In this document: piece after piece, positions 58,849 to 64,000 of the stretch | Position numbering within the stretch: the first letter of the stretch is position 1 | Layout of the letters: every line of letters starts with the position of its first letter | Source of the DNA: Myxococcales bacterium | GTDB taxonomy: Bacteria; Myxococcota_A; Polyangia; Haliangiales; Haliangiaceae | DNA: 64,000 nucleotides | Direction of reading: 5' to 3' | Assembly: GCA_016720595.1 (NCBI GenBank) | Contig: JADKKI010000037.1 | Span: 78,370-142,369 of the forward strand | The notes under the pieces: generated by a model | Told to the model about the DNA's origin: nothing | What the model saw: only the letters and a program-made list of their open reading frames with translations | Databases searched by the model: none | Translations under genes and position numbers: made by a program

Positions 58849-60498
58849 TCAGGGGCAGGTCGCCGAGATCGCCTCGGTCCGCTCGGCCCGTGCTTCGAGC
58901 TCTCGCGCGATCGTGGGGCCGAGCTTCGGATCCCACGCGAGCTTCTGCAGGAGCTCGCGGCCCTCGGCGGCGCGCGGCGTGGCGAGCAACGCCTCGGCAT
59001 AGAACCAGCGCACCGCCGGGCCATCGTCGAGATAGGGCGCGAGGGGCAGGGCCGCCTCGTACCGCTCGAGCCATTGATAGGTCAGCTGGGTCGCCATCGG
59101 CTGACCGCGCGCGCGGGTCAGCTCGGCGATCACATCCGCCACCGGCGCCACGCAGCTCCGCGCAGCCTCGGGCGAGAGGGCATCCGCGGCATGTGCGAGA
59201 TCGGCGATCGCGGCGCGCAGTCGGCCGCCGTCGAGCCACGGATCGAGCTCCGCGATCGCGAGCAGCACGCCCGCGCGGCCCGTGCATGCGAGCGCGTGAG
59301 ACACCGGCGTTCCGAGCTTCGCGGTCCATGCCGCGATCGCACCCTCGAAGTCGCCGGCGGTGTAGCGCGCCACCGGATCGTCGTCGGCAGGCGAGCTGGC
59401 TGCGGGTGGCTCGAGCGTGAACGTCAGGTTGACCTCGAGGCCCAGGTCCTCCGACGGTCCCGGCGTGACCCACAGGTCTTGCAGCGCGGCGACCAGGCAC
59501 GCGTGGAGCTGCGGATCCCCCACGCCGCCGGTGACCGTCGGATTCGCGGCGCCGCCGCTCCGGCGGAACCAGGTCCGCAGCATCACGTTCCCGACGAGCG
59601 TGGGGTCGCGCTCGAAGGCCTCGGCATAGCAGGCCTGCAGCGCTCCATAGTTCGACTTGACCGCGGTGCGGATGGCGCGCTTGTCGGTCTCGAAGATCGA
59701 GATCGAGCAGCCCATGCGGACGCTCGGGATCCGACCGCGTTGTGGTGGCTCGCGGGACTCGTCCCAGTCCGTGACGTGGAGCGGGCTCGGAAGCCGGACC
59801 CGCGCGATCGGTGCATCGTCGAGGACCGGCGAGCACACCGTGCCCCTGCGCAGATCCTGATCCGGCTGCGCCACCGGCGCTCCGACCACGTGCGACCACT
59901 CCGGCTGGGTGGAGCGCTCGAACACGAGCGTCGCGCCGAGCTGGATCGCACGCGTGGTGGTGCCGGTGAACGTGAACGTCGCCAGCGCCGCGGTCACGCA
60001 GGTGACCAGCGGATCATCCTGTGCGCGCGTGCTCGTGATCGTGAGGTCGCGCGTGTTACCGAGCGGCTCGATCACGACGCTCACCTCGAGTGACGTCGGG
60101 GTGGCGCCACGTGAGGTGGCGGCCTTCCAGCACGCGGTGACCTCGCTCGCGTTGTGGGCGAACATCGCGCGGAGGTCGTACGACGTCCGGCCGATGCCCA
60201 GGCGTGGGCGGTCCGCGAGGTGCGGGCCGCGCCGCACGGGCGCCAGGATCATCGGCGCGAAGTCGTAGACCTTGCGCCGGATCGGGGGCGGGAGCGCGCC
60301 CCCCGAGACCACCATCGGCGAAGGCGTGAATGCGTGGCACTCGGTATGAAACCGGGGCGGTGCGATCACCTCAGGCGGTAGGTATGGAATGACCACGGGG
60401 GAGGCGACCAGGGTCGGCGGGGTTGGTGCAGGCCGGACCGGAGCGGGCGAGCTCGCGGTACACCCCACCAGGACAAGGCCAACCAGCTGGCGCCACAT
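58849..60498 (-). CDS. Lipoprotein with two AgmX/PglI-type domains
   Basis: A 549-residue lipoprotein: ATG 60498 gives MWRQLVGLVLVGCTAS with lipobox VGC; the ORF extends 29 codons upstream across the MerR-side promoter region. Two C-terminal-type AgmX/PglI (TonB-like) domains are seen: TACWKAATSRGATPTSLEVSV and VTCVTAALATFTF in the first, LQACYAEAFERDPTLVGNVML and HACLVAALQDLWVTPGP in the second, each with the paired Cys. The last 180 residues are helical (TPR-like). AgmX-type proteins are linked to motility and envelope functions in myxobacteria; this one's role is unknown. Confidence 0.78.
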   Translation of the reverse strand: MWRQLVGLVLVGCTASSPAPVRPAPTPPTLVASPVVIPYLPPEVIAPPRFHTECHAFTPSPMVVSGGALPPPIRRKVYDFAPMILAPVRRGPHLADRPRLGIGRTSYDLRAMFAHNASEVTACWKAATSRGATPTSLEVSVVIEPLGNTRDLTITSTRAQDDPLVTCVTAALATFTFTGTTTRAIQLGATLVFERSTQPEWSHVVGAPVAQPDQDLRRGTVCSPVLDDAPIARVRLPSPLHVTDWDESREPPQRGRIPSVRMGCSISIFETDKRAIRTAVKSNYGALQACYAEAFERDPTLVGNVMLRTWFRRSGGAANPTVTGGVGDPQLHACLVAALQDLWVTPGPSEDLGLEVNLTFTLEPPAASSPADDDPVARYTAGDFEGAIAAWTAKLGTPVSHALACTGRAGVLLAIAELDPWLDGGRLRAAIADLAHAADALSPEAARSCVAPVADVIAELTRARGQPMATQLTYQWLERYEAALPLAPYLDDGPAVRWFYAEALLATPRAAEGRELLQKLAWDPKLGPTIARELEARAERTEAISATCP

Positions 60499-60552
60499 GA
60501 GTTTCTGGACACCCGCCGCTCGGAAACGTTCCCGGCCAAAACCCCCACCTAA

Positions 60553-60560
60553 ACGTGAGG
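60553..60560. promoter_or_regulatory. Single operator half-site upstream of the isc promoter
   Basis: ACGTGAGG, followed by GTT, lies 8 bases before the -35 box. It matches half of the palindromes at 51944 and 60615. It could support cooperative binding or be an activation site. Confidence 0.35.
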
Positions 60561-60567
60561 GTTGGTC

Positions 60568-60596
60568 TTGACACTCCACACCCAACCTCCCATAGT
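60568..60596 (+). promoter_or_regulatory. Promoter of the merR-isc operon
   Basis: TTGACA at 60568-60573 and CATAGT at 60591-60596 are separated by 17 bases. Transcription would begin near 60603, and a 56-base leader contains the palindrome at +12 to +30. A MerR activator typically uses a 19-20-base spacer with the site inside; here the site lies downstream, which points to repression. Confidence 0.6.
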
Positions 60597-60614
60597 CCCG
60601 TCAGACAGCACAAC

Positions 60615-60632
60615 CCTCACGTATACGTGAGG
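60615..60632. promoter_or_regulatory. Palindromic operator CCTCACGTATACGTGAGG
   Basis: A perfect 18-bp palindrome between promoter and start of the merR gene, with outer AA/TT pairs in addition. The half-site CCTCACGT is the same as at 51944-51959, but the two halves are spaced by two more bases. Likely autoregulation site of the MerR protein. Confidence 0.6.
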
Positions 60633-60658
60633 ATTAGCCCTGCCCTCCAAGCCTCGCC

Positions 60659-61257
60659 ATGAAGAACGACCCGAAACATCCCCACGACATGCCCGACCCG
60701 CGCGAGCTGATGCGCGTCGGCGAGCTGGCGAAGGCGGTCGGCAAGACGGTCCGGGCGATGCACCTCTATGAGGAGCTCGGCCTGCTGGAGCCGCGGTCCC
60801 GGTCGGAGGGCGGGTTCCGGATGTACGGGCCCGAGGCCGTCGATCGGATTCACTGGATCGTGAAGCTCCAGGCGATCGGCTTCACGCTCGCCGAGATCCA
60901 GGGCTTCGTGAGTGACTTCCAGGACGCCGGCTCCGGTCGCGAAGCCACGGCTCGCGTCCGCGCGCTGTTCACCGAGAAGCAGGCGAAGATCCGCGAGCAG
61001 ATCACGCAGCTCCAGGTGATCGAGAACGATCTCAACGAGGCCGTCGCGTACCTCGACTCGTGCCAGACCTGCAGCGATGACTACGCGCCGAGCGCGTGCG
61101 GCGGCTGTGATCACCACGGTCACCACAAAGACAATGCCCCGGGGCTGTTCGCGGGACTGTCGCGGCGCGGATCCGGGCCAGGCGCTGTGCCACCCGCTGA
61201 CGACGACAAGGGCTTCGACGTCCCGGTCACGGTCCTCTACCGAGAAGGAAACAACTG

Positions 61258-61258
<1 letters not shown>
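60659..61258 (+). CDS. MerR-family regulator with Cys/His-rich C-terminus, isc operon leader
   Basis: A 199-residue MerR-type protein. The winged helix lies at about 17-85 ([41 protein letters not shown]), the dimer helix at about 105-133. The C-terminus carries CxxC-x8-CxxC (about residues 135-150) followed by DHHGHH, a clear metal or Fe-S binding candidate, and ends in a short conserved-looking tail ([12 protein letters not shown]). It takes the place that iscR holds in other isc operons, so it probably senses Fe-S or metal status. iscS starts in its stop codon (TGATG). Confidence 0.88.
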
Positions 61259-62523
<1,265 letters not shown>

Positions 62524-62554
62524 CGCACGTCAGGCCCAAGTCAGGAAACAAACC

Positions 62555-62947
62555 ATGGCGTACTCAGAAAAAGTCCTCGACCACTACGAGAACCCGCGCA
62601 ACGTCGGCACGTTCAAGGCCGATGCAGACGTCGATGCCAGCGAGATCGGCATGGGCCTCGTCGGCGCGCCCGCGTGCGGTGACGTGATGCGCCTCGAGAT
62701 CCGCGTGAAGGACGGCCTGATCGCGGATGCGAAGTTCAAGACGTTCGGCTGCGGCTCGGCGATCGCGTCGAGCTCGCTCGCGACCGAGATGATCAAGGGC
62801 ATGACCCTCGATCAGGCGGCCCAGATCAGCAACACCACGATCGTCGAGGAGCTGAACCTCCCCCCGGTCAAGATCCACTGCTCGGTGCTCGCCGAGGATG
62901 CGATCAAGGCCGCGATCGAGGACTACAAGAAGAAGCAGCCCAAGTGA
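62555..62947 (+). CDS. iscU: Fe-S cluster scaffold protein
   Basis: A 130-residue IscU. ATG 62555 ([18 protein letters not shown]) follows AGGAAACAAACC. The cluster ligands are visible: Cys in GAPACGDVM, Cys in [11 protein letters not shown], and the His-Cys pair in [11 protein letters not shown]; the LPPVK site that HscA recognises is present just before the last. It assembles 2Fe-2S clusters with sulfur from IscS. Neighbouring hscB and hscA fit this system. Confidence 0.96.
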   Translation: MAYSEKVLDHYENPRNVGTFKADADVDASEIGMGLVGAPACGDVMRLEIRVKDGLIADAKFKTFGCGSAIASSSLATEMIKGMTLDQAAQISNTTIVEELNLPPVKIHCSVLAEDAIKAAIEDYKKKQPK

Positions 62948-63351
62948 ACGCGATGAGTGCAACCGCACCAAATACGCCTGCCAACACGCCTCCTCCGGCG
63001 GCCGAGCCCGGCAAGCCGGGGAAGCGCGAGATCGAGGTCACCGCGGCCGCGGCCGAGGAGATCGCGAAGCAGAAAGCGAAGCGGGGCACGCCCGAGGCGA
63101 TGATCCGCATCGGCGTGCGTGGCGGCGGGTGCACGGGCTTCACCTACGTGTTCGAGTGGGCCGAGCAGGTCCGCCCGAGCGACAAGGTGTTCTCGGGCCA
63201 CGGCGAGTCGATCGTCGTCGATCCGAAGAGCCTCGTGTACCTCGGCGGGATGCAGCTCGATTTCGTGAAGGGGATGATGGGCCACGGGTTCAAGTTCAAC
63301 AACCCGAACGCCAAGGGCGCGTGCGGCTGTGGCGAGTCCGTCAACTTCTAG
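62944..63351 (+). CDS. iscA: A-type Fe-S carrier IscA
   Basis: A 135-residue IscA, start GTG 62944 overlapping the iscU stop, or ATG 62953. The first 30 residues are Pro/Ala-rich and not conserved. Cluster Cys: [11 protein letters not shown] and CGCGESVNF. Second A-type carrier of the window besides the one at 51534. It overlaps hscB by 23 bp. Confidence 0.93.
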   Translation: MNAMSATAPNTPANTPPPAAEPGKPGKREIEVTAAAAEEIAKQKAKRGTPEAMIRIGVRGGGCTGFTYVFEWAEQVRPSDKVFSGHGESIVVDPKSLVYLGGMQLDFVKGMMGHGFKFNNPNAKGACGCGESVNF

Positions 63352-63853
63352 TGAACCGTTCACGCTCCTCGGCTTCGCGCCGTCGTTCGAGATCGATCTG
63401 AGCGCCCTCGAGAAGGCGTTCTTCGAGAAGAGCAAGGAGCTCCACCCCGACCGGTACGCCACCGCGCCGGCGGCGGAGCGGGTCGCTGCGCTGTCCAAGG
63501 CGCGGGCGCTCAACGACGCCTACCAGATCCTCAAGAAGCCGGTGCCGCGCGCCGAGTACCTCCTCCAGCGCGCCGGGGTGACGATCGGCGCCAACGAGCA
63601 GCTCGACCCGACCTTCCTCATGGAGATCCTCGAGCTGCGCGAGGAGCTCGCGGAGGCTCGCCATGCGGGCAAGGCGGCCGAGGTCGGGCGCCTCCAGGGT
63701 GCGATGTCCACGCGCCGGCGGGCCGTGCTCGACAAGCTCCCCGCGCTGTTCGCAGGGAGTGATCTCCCGGCGATCAAGCAGCAGCTGATCGTGCTGCGCT
63801 ACCTCGATCGCTATCTCGAGGAGTGCGATGCCGCACTCGACGAGGACGACTAG
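63329..63853 (+). CDS. hscB: Fe-S assembly co-chaperone HscB
   Basis: A 174-residue J-domain protein. The start GTG 63329 lies within the end of iscA; no later ATG or GTG precedes the conserved [22 protein letters not shown]. The HPD motif is in [10 protein letters not shown], and the C-terminal three-helix bundle ([30 protein letters not shown]) that binds IscU is complete. It brings IscU to HscA and stimulates its ATPase. Confidence 0.94.
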   Translation: MASPSTSSEPFTLLGFAPSFEIDLSALEKAFFEKSKELHPDRYATAPAAERVAALSKARALNDAYQILKKPVPRAEYLLQRAGVTIGANEQLDPTFLMEILELREELAEARHAGKAAEVGRLQGAMSTRRRAVLDKLPALFAGSDLPAIKQQLIVLRYLDRYLEECDAALDEDD

Positions 63854-63882
63854 TCCCTCGGGGACGTCCAAAGGTCCGAACC

Positions 63883-64000
63883 ATGTTGCTCCAGATCGCA
63901 GAGCCCGGTCAGTCGAAGGTCAAGGAGGCGTGCAAGCCTCGGGTCGTCGGCATCGATCTCGGGACCACCAACAGCCTGGTCGCCCACGTCGCCGATGCCT
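63883..64000 (+). CDS. hscA: Fe-S assembly chaperone HscA, N-terminal fragment
   Basis: The last 118 bases open a Hsp70 frame: MLLQIAEPGQ, then VVGIDLGTTNSLVAHVADA, the phosphate-1 motif of the ATPase domain. The gene is cut by the window end. Position after hscB and the N-terminal extension before the first strand identify it as HscA rather than DnaK. Confidence 0.9.
   Translation, partial: MLLQIAEPGQSKVKEACKPRVVGIDLGTTNSLVAHVADA

Overview
The window is high-GC DNA with dense genes, frequent GTG starts, many lipoproteins, two serine/threonine kinases, FHA proteins and AgmX/PglI-type lipoproteins. This mix fits a myxobacterium (Myxococcota; the lipoprotein style would suit Haliangiales/Kofleriaceae, but that placement is inference).

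Region 1 (about 0.65-24 kb) is an extracellular contractile injection system (eCIS, phage-tail-like particle). In order it has a DUF4255 tail-terminator protein, sheath 1, a tube-like protein with two tandem tube domains and then a strong terminator. A second block follows: a small zinc-finger protein overlapping a start-less DUF6760 frame, sheath 2, a single-domain tube, a 1561-residue Ala-rich protein, CIS_tube, gpD hub, two gpV spike proteins (the second with a long Gly/Ala-rich repeat tail), a zinc-ribbon protein, gp25, a J-like baseplate protein, a tail-I-like protein with an N-terminal PASTA domain, and a large baseplate- or fibre-like protein. Several of these genes are frameshifted as assembled.

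Region 2 (24-34.5 kb) looks like the control and accessory arm of the same locus: four FHA proteins (two with zinc ribbons, one with a VWA-like domain, one with a collagen-like linker and long coiled coil), a Ycf46-like AAA+ ATPase followed by DUF1257 (Ycf35) and DUF2997, a DUF4157 HELTH protein (typical eCIS cargo/accessory family), a pentapeptide-repeat protein, a proline/alanine-rich protein and a TPR protein. Just beyond lie a PP2C phosphatase and a Ser/Thr kinase (36.7-39.7 kb), so a kinase-FHA-phosphatase switch is plausible.

Region 3 (34.5-60.5 kb) is ordinary chromosome: secreted lipoproteins, two small cytochromes c, queG, a KamA-type radical SAM enzyme, a NUDIX hydrolase, nth, a methyltransferase, a GlcD-type oxidase, an A-type Fe-S carrier divergent from a rhodanese-ThiF fusion, a second PEGA-type kinase, an RNase Y homologue and an ATP-grasp protein.

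Region 4 (60.6-64.0 kb) is an isc operon led by a Cys-rich MerR regulator rather than IscR: merR-iscS-iscU-iscA-hscB-hscA (cut by the window end). The palindrome CCTCACGT...ACGTGAGG occurs both in front of this operon and in front of the distant A-type carrier gene at 51.9 kb, which suggests a common Fe-S regulon.
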